Source: Methanolinea sp.
GTDB lineage: Archaea > Halobacteriota > Methanomicrobia > Methanomicrobiales > Methanospirillaceae
Assembly: GCA_013331225.1 (NCBI GenBank)
Contig: DUGV01000055.1
Span: forward strand, 1-6,142
Length of the DNA stretch: 6,142 nt
Direction of reading: 5' to 3'
The translations under genes were made by a program, and so were the position numbers. Of the stretch, positions 1 to 4,657 are shown piece by piece. Position 1 is the first letter of the stretch. Every line of letters starts with the position of its first letter. Under the pieces are notes generated by a model, which was not told the origin of the DNA, did not search any database, and saw only the letters and a list, made by a program, of their open reading frames with translations.

Positions 1-454
1 GGGTGGAGACATCGATATTGTTCTCGTATCCTGCCTTATTCGAGGTATCGACATCAACCATTCTGGTCAGGTGAGTGGTTCCCTGCGTTGCCAGAGTAGT
101 CGCAGTGTATCCTGCGGTATACCGGACCTCCCCCGGTGGAATAGGCTCTTCCAGCAACTCCGCAAGCAATGGATCAGCAGTCCAGCCAAATACGGGATTT
201 CCAAAGATGTCGAACCATACCGAGTAGATACCGCCGGGAGAAAGAGGCGGATTATGGAGCGATGAGCTCGACTGCTCCCAGGCGAGCGAGTTCGATTGCG
301 TGACCGCGCCCATGCAGTCGAGGCTTGTCATGCTGGAGATGCCCGTTGTTTCCCGCGTTGAGTTGACCGGGACGTCTGCCCATGCCGGGCTGGTGATTGC
401 GAAAGTAATTATGACCGCGATAAACCAGGAGACCCTAATCTCATCGAATTTCAT
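1..454 (-). CDS. Secreted protein of unknown function, 3' end cut by window edge
   Basis: An open frame of 151 codons runs from the ATG at 454 to the left edge without a stop, so the C-terminus is missing. The first 26 residues look like a Sec signal peptide: a short charged start (MKFDEIR), a hydrophobic core (WFIAVIITFAI) and an AWA cleavage site before Asp27. The mature part is rich in Ser, Thr and Asn, with segments such as TTGISSMTSLDC, GEVRYTAGYTATTLAT and MVDVDTSNKAGYENNIDV. That composition suggests a beta-rich extracellular protein. It resembles, from memory, uncharacterised secreted proteins that occur as paralogues in Methanoregula-type genomes; no function can be assigned. The start is fixed by an in-frame TGA three codons upstream and no other upstream start. 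The gene begins 55 bases after the PKD/propeller gene with no terminator between, so co-transcription is likely. Real gene: high confidence; role: unknown. Confidence 0.8.
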   Translation of the reverse strand, partial: MKFDEIRVSWFIAVIITFAITSPAWADVPVNSTRETTGISSMTSLDCMGAVTQSNSLAWEQSSSSLHNPPLSPGGIYSVWFDIFGNPVFGWTADPLLAELLEEPIPPGEVRYTAGYTATTLATQGTTHLTRMVDVDTSNKAGYENNIDVST

Positions 455-460
455 TCTCCT

Positions 461-468
461 TCACATCC
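461..468 (-). promoter_or_regulatory. Ribosome binding site that fixes the start at 454
   Basis: On the minus strand GGATGTGA matches the archaeal consensus GGAGGTGA at seven of eight bases and ends six bases before the ATG. A second GGAG lies only one base before the ATG, too close to be used normally. The farther site is therefore the better candidate. Confidence 0.5.
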
Positions 469-509
469 TTGATTCCCTTCAATCGTCGCGTTCATTATTA
501 GGACACCTT

Positions 510-2555
510 TCAGGTAATCGTGATGACATTCGCCCTCGTGCACGTTCCTCCATCGGGATTGGTAACGACCAGACTATACTTCCCCCTTGCCGGTGCGGGA
601 ATAGTGACCGACCCCGCGATTTTTGACGGGGGTGTGAGGGTTTTTATCTTCACAGGAATAGTAACAGCCCCCCAAACGAGCTTCGCGGTCGCACCGGTCT
701 GGAAATATTTGCCGATAATTGCTACGTTCACGGTCTTCCCGTGGACCATTTTCGCAGGGGCAAACGAGGTGATTACAGGGGGCCGGGCCGCAGTGACCGT
801 GATGTACCCTGTTCTTATGAGCGCGTCTGTTCCTCCTTCATTCTGGACGGTCAGTGCCACTGTATAGGTTCCCGCCACGGTATAGGAATGGGATGGACTT
901 CTCTCCTCACTTGTTCCTCCATCCCCGAATGTCCATCGCCAGCTGGTAGGGAAACCGGTCGACGTGTCAGTGAAAGAGACCTTATGCGGTGTATTCCCGG
1001 ATATTGGTGAACCGACGAACGATGCAGTCGGGGGTCCCTGTGTGATGCAAAACCCCTGCCCAAGAACCCCTGTCTTTCCATCGGGGTTTTCGACCGCCAC
1101 GTCCCAGAAGCCGGCGGGCTGTTCCGCCAGGTCAAACGTGCAGGTGATCCGGGATGACGAAGGCGTGGTGACATTACTCGCCAAAATATCAGGATGGCCT
1201 GTCCGGTTCAACCTCACCGAAGGGGTGTTAATGGTATCGAAATTCGCCCCGGAAAGGTTTATGATATTGATTTTTCCCGTATTCTGACCCACTCCAGGAT
1301 CAATTCCAACCGGTTCCGGTGCAGGCAGTTCAGGAATGACAGTGATATTCGACCCCTTTCTTGTGGTGTTGGAGCCATCTTCATTGAATACCTGGAGCGT
1401 CACGGAATAGGTGCCTGCAGCCTTGTAGACATGTCGGGGATTCTTCTCTTTGTTCGCAGTTGGAAATCGCCATACATCATTCTTGATACCACCTGGCGTC
1501 TGTCCGCCCGAGAGGATGACACTTCCATCCGGCAACACGGCACTTGAGTGGTGGTATCGTCCCTGATCCAGGGGCAACAGATATTTCCGGACGGACCAGG
1601 GCGTTCCTTCTTTTACAAGGTGCACCACATCGTTCAGGTATCCCGAGCACTCGCCACCTATGATCAGAATGCTTCCATCAGCCAGTGCGACGCTGGTATG
1701 GTATCGCCGGGGTGTCCAGGACTGTCCCGGTGGATAGCTCTGCAGGGTCCAGGTCAGGCCAGCATTGTCCGAAATCCAGAGGTCCCTGGAATATCTCTCC
1801 GCTGAAGAGTAATACATCCCCCCAACAAGGGCGATCCGGCCATCCGGCAACACGACACTGGACATTCCGTATCGGGCCGACCAGGTGCCATGGGGGTTGA
1901 TGCAGGTCCAGGTCACACCCTGATCGTCAGACTTCCAGATGTCGTTCATGTATGTGCTGTTAAATCCCCCCATCAGGATGATGCTCCCATCCGGCAATGC
2001 GACACTGGTATGTTTTGCACGTGCAGGCCAGGGAGCACTGGCATTCTGCCTGGTCCACGTGACCCCCTGATCGGCAGTTCTCCAGACATCTCTCAAATAT
2101 GCGCCATTATAGCCGCCCATCAGCACGATGCTCCCGTCCGGGAGCGTAACACTCGTATGGAACTCTCGTCCTGCCCATCCTGCACTGCCATTCTGCTGTG
2201 TCCATGTGACTCCCTGGTCCATGGAGCGCCACACATCATTCTTATACCCGCCTCCGCCTCCCATCAGCACGATGCTCCCGTCCGGTAACGCCACGCTTGA
2301 GTGGCCAAACCTGCCATTCCACGGTGCAGATCCATTCTGCCCAACCCATTGAGTCAGTTGGTAATCCTCGTCACCGAAATACCAGGCCCAGGCCGTCGGG
2401 AAACCTGTTGACGTATCCTTGAACGAGACAGTGAGAGGAGCGTGACCTGACGAGGGCTCGACAGAGAATGAGGCAACTGGTGCTCCGGCGCTAGCTGTTG
2501 TATACAACAATCCGCAGGAGATCAAAATGAGCATCAATTTGTACATGGCAGACAT
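510..2555 (-). CDS. Secreted surface protein: kelch/Asp-box propeller inserted in a PKD domain, plus IPT and second PKD domains
   Basis: This 681-residue protein is probably an exported cell-surface or extracellular protein with a binding or adhesion role; no catalytic residues are visible. Residues 1-23 form a signal peptide (core LMLILIS, likely cleavage after ASA at 21-23; a lipobox-like LISC at 11-14 is a weaker alternative). Residues 27-63 are the first half of a PKD domain (VSFKDTSTGFPTAWAWYFGD). Residues 66-368 hold six kelch-like repeats (SVALPDGSIVLMGG, NDVW), four with an Asp-box such as SMDQGVTW. Residues 370-406 (NPRHVYKAAGTYSVTLQVF) look like the missing second half of the PKD domain. 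An IPT-like domain follows at about 412-505, an intact PKD domain at 509-587 (WTFGDG, AGTYTVALTV), and an IPT/TIG domain at 592-681. No C-terminal membrane anchor is seen. The ATG at 2555 is chosen because AAGGTGA lies four bases upstream and the signal peptide starts there; 35 upstream in-frame codons do not look coding. The next gene follows by 55 bases. Confidence 0.92.
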   Translation of the reverse strand: MSAMYKLMLILISCGLLYTTASAGAPVASFSVEPSSGHAPLTVSFKDTSTGFPTAWAWYFGDEDYQLTQWVGQNGSAPWNGRFGHSSVALPDGSIVLMGGGGGYKNDVWRSMDQGVTWTQQNGSAGWAGREFHTSVTLPDGSIVLMGGYNGAYLRDVWRTADQGVTWTRQNASAPWPARAKHTSVALPDGSIILMGGFNSTYMNDIWKSDDQGVTWTCINPHGTWSARYGMSSVVLPDGRIALVGGMYYSSAERYSRDLWISDNAGLTWTLQSYPPGQSWTPRRYHTSVALADGSILIIGGECSGYLNDVVHLVKEGTPWSVRKYLLPLDQGRYHHSSAVLPDGSVILSGGQTPGGIKNDVWRFPTANKEKNPRHVYKAAGTYSVTLQVFNEDGSNTTRKGSNITVIPELPAPEPVGIDPGVGQNTGKINIINLSGANFDTINTPSVRLNRTGHPDILASNVTTPSSSRITCTFDLAEQPAGFWDVAVENPDGKTGVLGQGFCITQGPPTASFVGSPISGNTPHKVSFTDTSTGFPTSWRWTFGDGGTSEERSPSHSYTVAGTYTVALTVQNEGGTDALIRTGYITVTAARPPVITSFAPAKMVHGKTVNVAIIGKYFQTGATAKLVWGAVTIPVKIKTLTPPSKIAGSVTIPAPARGKYSLVVTNPDGGTCTRANVITIT
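1452..2360 (-). repeat. Six tandem propeller repeats inside the surface-protein gene
   Basis: Six repeats of about 48-55 codons occupy residues 66-368. Their conserved cores start near residues 82, 130, 179, 228, 284 and 333. Each has the pattern R-x2-H-(S/T)-S-V-x-L-x-D-G-S-x4-GG, followed in most by N-D-(V/I)-W. Asp-boxes of form (S/T)-x-(D/N)-x-G-x-T-W lie at 111-118, 160-167, 209-216 and 262-269. Repeat 5 is degenerate in this part and repeat 6 stops after NDVW. The segment before repeat 1 (TQWVGQNGSAPWNGR) matches the strand missing from repeat 6, as expected for ring closure of a six-bladed propeller. At DNA level a 26-base stretch is identical between 2116-2141 and 2260-2285, so some copies are recent or homogenised. 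Confidence 0.8.
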
Positions 2556-2559
2556 TCGT

Positions 2560-2566
2560 TCACCTT
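2560..2566 (-). promoter_or_regulatory. Ribosome binding site that fixes the start at 2555
   Basis: The minus strand reads AAGGTGA followed by ACGA and ATG. The spacing of four bases is the same as at ecfT in this window. The site supports ATG 2555 over the in-frame ATGs at 2660 (no signal peptide directly after it) and 2546 (13 bases from the site). Confidence 0.65.
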
Positions 2567-2718
2567 CAGAGATCGTGGTATAATTCGGGTCGGGAGCGCG
2601 TGGGATGCGATATCCGGGTTTCAGTGTGTTCTTTTTTCTGAAATTGTGGATTCCTTGCATCTATTCGATGGGAGTCCCTGGCACACGAGGAAATAGGGCA
2701 GGGTGTGGTCGCAATCCT

Positions 2719-2754
2719 GGAATTGGATGAAATTATCAGTAATATCCAAATTCC
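2719..2754. other. Long bulged inverted repeat (hairpin or operator candidate)
   Basis: The arms GGAATTGGAT (2719-2728) and ATCCAAATTCC (2744-2754) pair through ten bases with one bulged A. Inside them ATTA (2732-2735) pairs with TAAT (2740-2743) around a TCAG loop, with GAA bulged on the left arm. The total is 14 base pairs in 36 bases. It lies about 165-200 bases upstream of the surface-protein start. No T-run follows on either strand, so a terminator is unlikely. A regulator site, an RNA hairpin or a relic of a small mobile repeat are all possible. Confidence 0.4.
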
Positions 2755-3141
2755 GATATCCTGCTCCGGATTATCTTAACGTGGAATATTTGCAGCCTAA
2801 CCTTCAAAATATTCTTCACATGCCTCTCCTTTATTTTTTCATGATTTGGTAAGAAGATATCGATTTGCCCTGGAGATATTGCGGTCATACCATGAAATTC
2901 GGTGCTCTTTCTCATCGATCAAAATGTCATGCATTTTCCGGTCGGTCTCCGGAATCCCCCTTATCAATACAACGATCGCTCAGATTATATTTGGGGATTG
3001 AATGAATCATCTCTGCGTTCATCGAAGGATTGAAATACAAAAGTGCGTCCTGCGGGAATTCAAGTCTAAAAAAAATGCCTTCATGCTGTTTTGTGTAGGA
3101 AGACTGAATCGATGTTTTTATCTGCATACCAAGTCAGTCAC

Positions 3142-3234
3142 TGAACCGCAGCCGGGGCGTCCTTCGGGGGCGGCGGCGTGCATCGCATATGGGGGGGTGT
3201 GGGGGCGGACAGCTCCTAGAGTGTATCCGGTTCA
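3142..3234. other. GC-rich, G-run island closed by a 7-base inverted repeat
   Basis: TGAACCG at 3142-3148 is the exact inverse complement of CGGTTCA at 3228-3234. Between them the plus strand carries G-runs at 3154-3157, 3166-3170, 3191-3197 and 3201-3205, enough for a G-quadruplex with loops of about 8, 20 and 3 bases. The flanks are AT-rich. TTTTTATC at 3115-3122 upstream on the plus strand could be a TATA-like element for a small RNA, but no terminator for that strand was found. This may be a non-coding RNA, a dispersed genomic repeat or a DNA structure; the sequence alone does not decide. Confidence 0.35.
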
Positions 3235-3266
3235 CCAATCCTACCTACACCAGATAGCGAAGAGCT

Positions 3267-3273
3267 AAAAAAA
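3267..3273 (-). terminator. Oligo-T terminator of the Cys-rich gene
   Basis: The minus strand has seven consecutive T residues starting about 25 bases after the stop codon at 3299, preceded by a shorter TTTT run. There is no strong hairpin before it. This is the usual form of intrinsic termination in archaea. Confidence 0.55.
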
Positions 3274-3298
3274 TTGAACAGAAAAGAGATGCGAAGAA

Positions 3299-3622
3299 TC
3301 AGCAGCAACCGCAGCAGCCGCAACAGTTGCAGCCGGCACACCCGCTGCTGAAAAGGTTCTGGTAGGTCACACCCGTTCCAAGGTATGCTGGCAGCACCGG
3401 ATTGGGTTGTGATGATGGCGAAAGATCCATCCCCCTTACCGTGGCCATGAACGACTGGAATGATGCGGGGTTATTGATGTCCACCCCGGCAAGGAAGGAT
3501 CTCTGCGAGGAGAATTGTGGGGGAGACACTTTTTGGGGAGAGTAGATACCGGCAGCTGCGGGAGCCACGATAAGAATCGCCGCGAGCAGGAGAGCCAGTA
3601 CAAAGATGGCATTCTTCTTCAT
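3299..3622 (-). CDS. Small exported protein with a cysteine-cluster C-terminus
   Basis: This 107-residue protein is of no family I recognise. Residues 1-24 are a clear signal peptide: MKKN, a hydrophobic core (AIFVLALLLAAILIV) and APAAAG as cleavage region. The middle, about 25-93, has no cysteine and is rich in Ser, Pro, Gln and Asn (SPQKVSPPQF, NNPASFQSF, SSQPNPVLPAYLG). The last 13 residues contain eight cysteines, at 95, 98, 100, 101, 103, 104, 106 and 107, and the chain ends in Cys-Cys. A cluster this dense after an export signal suggests a metal-binding or redox-active tail outside the cell, or the core of a modified peptide; both are inference. No maturation enzyme is visible in the window. 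ATG 3622 is the only possible start, since an in-frame TGA lies five codons upstream. No ribosome binding site is seen before it. The gene stands alone, 234 bases after ecfT, with its own terminator. Confidence 0.8.
   Translation of the reverse strand: MKKNAIFVLALLLAAILIVAPAAAGIYSPQKVSPPQFSSQRSFLAGVDINNPASFQSFMATVRGMDLSPSSQPNPVLPAYLGTGVTYQNLFSSGCAGCNCCGCCGCC
3302..3337 (-). repeat. Four 9-base tandem units encoding the Cys tail
   Basis: The coding strand consists of four 9-base units read as Ala-Gly-Cys, Asn-Cys-Cys, Gly-Cys-Cys and Gly-Cys-Cys directly before the stop. The last two units differ at a single base (GGCTGCTGC and GGTTGCTGC). This suggests growth of the tail by slippage, so its length may differ between strains. 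Confidence 0.7.
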
Positions 3623-3642
3623 GAATAAGAGTACTCAATCGC

Positions 3643-3650
3643 ATTATTTC
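3643..3650 (-). promoter_or_regulatory. Possible TATA box for a leaderless Cys-rich transcript
   Basis: GAAATAAT on the minus strand lies 20-28 bases upstream of the ATG at 3622. At that distance transcription would start at or next to the ATG, which would explain the lack of a ribosome binding site. The match to the archaeal TATA consensus is only moderate. Confidence 0.3.
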
Positions 3651-3689
3651 AATGTTACCCGGGTAGAGTGCCACGCGTTATTCTTTTGG

Positions 3690-3781
3690 CCGGAAGGTCC
3701 GCGAGGGGCACCGGTCTGCGTCCCGGTCAGGGGGAGCCGGGCCGTTGATCCGGCACTCCCCTTCTTTCCCACCCTTCCCGG
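3690..3781 (-). ncRNA. Candidate structured RNA upstream of the Cys-rich gene
   Basis: Read on the minus strand, the region can form three stems around a junction. The outer stem joins 3773-3781 with 3690-3697 (GGAAGG with CCTTCC, a bulged G, then CC with GG; eight pairs). The second joins 3750-3761 with 3731-3740 (GCCGG with CCGGC, a two-base bulge, GGGGA with TCCCC) around a nine-base loop. The third joins 3723-3727 with 3710-3714 (ACCGG with CCGGT) around an eight-base loop. It lies between ecfT and the Cys-rich gene on the transcribed strand, so it could be a 3' end structure of the ECF operon, a leader element or an independent RNA. It matches no riboswitch family I can recognise. GC-rich sequence folds easily by chance, so confidence is low. 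Confidence 0.3.
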
Positions 3782-3840
3782 GGGTATAGAGGAAGCAGTC
3801 GCTGCAGGTTGGCATGTGAGAGAGATGCGGCCAGCGCGAT

Positions 3841-3845
3841 AAAAA
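3841..3845 (-). terminator. Weak oligo-T stop signal after ecfT
   Basis: ATTTTTATC on the minus strand lies 11-18 bases after the ecfT stop codon. Five T residues are a modest archaeal termination signal. The same word could be a TATA element for transcription through the structured region towards the Cys-rich gene. Neither reading is strong. Confidence 0.25.
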
Positions 3846-3856
3846 TGTTGTGCCTA

Positions 3857-4645
3857 TCAAAGGGCATACCCAAAAAACGGGAGGATGGTGCCGGCAAGGA
3901 ATGCGACCAGGATGACCGCGAGGATGACGATGACCGCACGGTCCAGGAGGTTCATCCGCTCCTCGCGGAAGGGTGTCCGGGCCCTGGTGCGGTAGCCCCT
4001 CATATCGATGGTAAGGCCAAGCACCGTTGCCCTTGAGAGGGCGTTTGAGACCAGCGGGACCATCACCGGTGCGACGCTCCTGATCCTGCCGACAAAGCCG
4101 GTTCCGGGAGCATAGCCCCGTGCGAGCTGGGCTTCGTGGATCCTTCTCGCCTCGATCTGCAGCGTCGGGATGAACCGAAGGGCGATCAAGAACATCAGGT
4201 TGTAGTCGATGGGAACCCCTGCCTTCTCGAGCGTGTTCACAAGGTCACGCGGCTGGGTGGTGATTACGAAGACCTGGAAGGAGATGATGAGGATGGCAAA
4301 CCGGAGCGTGAGGAGGACTCCCGCGTACAGTGCCCCGGTCGTAACCGGGAGGAAGCCTCCCGGTATGAGATACCCGAGGACCTCGCCTTCCGGCATGGTG
4401 ATCAGCGTGATGAGGATGAATACCACGCTCATCGCCAGGATGAGCGCCATCTGCTGGAGTACCTCGCGCAGCACCTTTCCTGCCAGTGCCAGGAGAAGTA
4501 CTGCGAGGAGGATCAGGCAGAGCAGGGGAATGTCAAGAGTGAGGATTGTGAGGACGCCGATGACCAGGATCAAAAAGATCTTGGTGCCGGGATGCATCCG
4601 GTGGAAGAGCCCGTCCTTGTGAATGTACTGGAGGATTTCGGACAC
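3857..4645 (-). CDS. ecfT: ECF transporter transmembrane coupling protein EcfT
   Basis: EcfT is the membrane scaffold of energy-coupling-factor importers: it joins the substrate-binding S protein to the two ATPase domains and passes on the ATP-driven movement. The 262 residues fit the family length. After a soluble N-terminus (HRMHPGTKIF, typical of the CbiQ/EcfT family) come hydrophobic segments at about 22-56, 66-84, 101-129 and 232-256. The cytoplasmic coupling region at about 160-220 carries the two family motifs: EAQLARGY with A-R-G at 175-177, and TIDMRGY with M-R-G at 215-217, where Met replaces the usual Ala. These Arg residues dock into grooves of the ATPases. The start is GTG at 4645, four bases after a perfect GGAGGTGA. 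It begins four bases after the ATPase stop codon, so translation is probably coupled. The substrate (vitamin, metal or other) cannot be told from this subunit. Confidence 0.93.
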   Translation of the reverse strand: MSEILQYIHKDGLFHRMHPGTKIFLILVIGVLTILTLDIPLLCLILLAVLLLALAGKVLREVLQQMALILAMSVVFILITLITMPEGEVLGYLIPGGFLPVTTGALYAGVLLTLRFAILIISFQVFVITTQPRDLVNTLEKAGVPIDYNLMFLIALRFIPTLQIEARRIHEAQLARGYAPGTGFVGRIRSVAPVMVPLVSNALSRATVLGLTIDMRGYRTRARTPFREERMNLLDRAVIVILAVILVAFLAGTILPFFGYAL

Positions 4646-4649
4646 TCGC

Positions 4650-4657
4650 TCACCTCC
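4650..4657 (-). promoter_or_regulatory. ecfT ribosome binding site embedded in the end of the ATPase gene
   Basis: GGAGGTGA is a perfect archaeal ribosome binding site. It is made of the last Arg codons (AGG AGG) and the TGA stop of the preceding gene, and sits four bases before the GTG start of ecfT. The ATPase therefore ends in Arg-Arg-Arg. Confidence 0.85.

Larger units (their letters stand above)
2556..3298. other. Intergenic stretch of about 740 bases without a supported gene
   Basis: This region separates the surface-protein gene from the Cys-rich gene and is visibly more AT-rich than the genes, apart from a G-rich island at about 3150-3210. It must contain the promoter of the surface-protein gene, but no strong TATA box at a suitable distance is clear. 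Weak minus-strand candidates are GAATTATACC near 2577-2586 (only 20-30 bases from the ATG) and GGATATTACTG near 2738-2748. The best TATA-like word, AAATATAAT on the minus strand near 2987-2995, is over 400 bases away and reads TATA-like on both strands. Other items are the hairpin at 2719-2754, a short inverted repeat at 2921-2937 (AAAATG, five bases, CATTTT), the G-rich island at 3142-3234 and an oligo-T terminator at 3267-3273. Short open frames at 2927-3127 (minus) and 3002-3268 (plus) show no protein-like features. Confidence 0.6.

Noticed and set aside
1480..2345. A CRISPR array suggested by regularly spaced similar sequences.
   Set aside because: The spacing is a multiple of codons, the whole stretch is one open frame, and the repeats encode propeller blades.
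300..2352. Several plus-strand open frames opposite the surface-protein gene.
   Set aside because: They are shadows of the repetitive coding sequence on the other strand and show no coherent domains.
2556..2660. In-frame 35-codon extension of the surface-protein gene to an ATG at 2660.
   Set aside because: The extension is charged and not signal-like, it would bury the signal peptide, and a good ribosome binding site lies just before the ATG at 2555.
2927..3127. Minus-strand open frame of 66 codons.
   Set aside because: It lies in AT-rich intergenic sequence and shows no start context or protein-like features.
3150..3240. A tRNA gene in the GC-rich island (GGTTCACC resembling a T-arm).
   Set aside because: No acceptor, D-arm or anticodon stem can be formed around it.
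3002..3268. Plus-strand open frame of 88 codons.
   Set aside because: It crosses an AT-rich to G-rich boundary, the translation shows no domain or membrane pattern, and no ribosome binding site is visible.
3690..3790. A cobalamin or other known riboswitch near the ECF operon.
   Set aside because: Fragments such as GGGAAGG and GCCGG recall cobalamin elements, but the conserved B12 box and core order are not present; only an unclassified structure is supported.
3471..3860. Short minus-strand open frames overlapping the Cys-rich gene and the gap before ecfT (3471-3674, 3678-3860, 3727-3939).
   Set aside because: They are in other frames, carry no signal peptide or motif, and overlap the better supported gene or the structured region.
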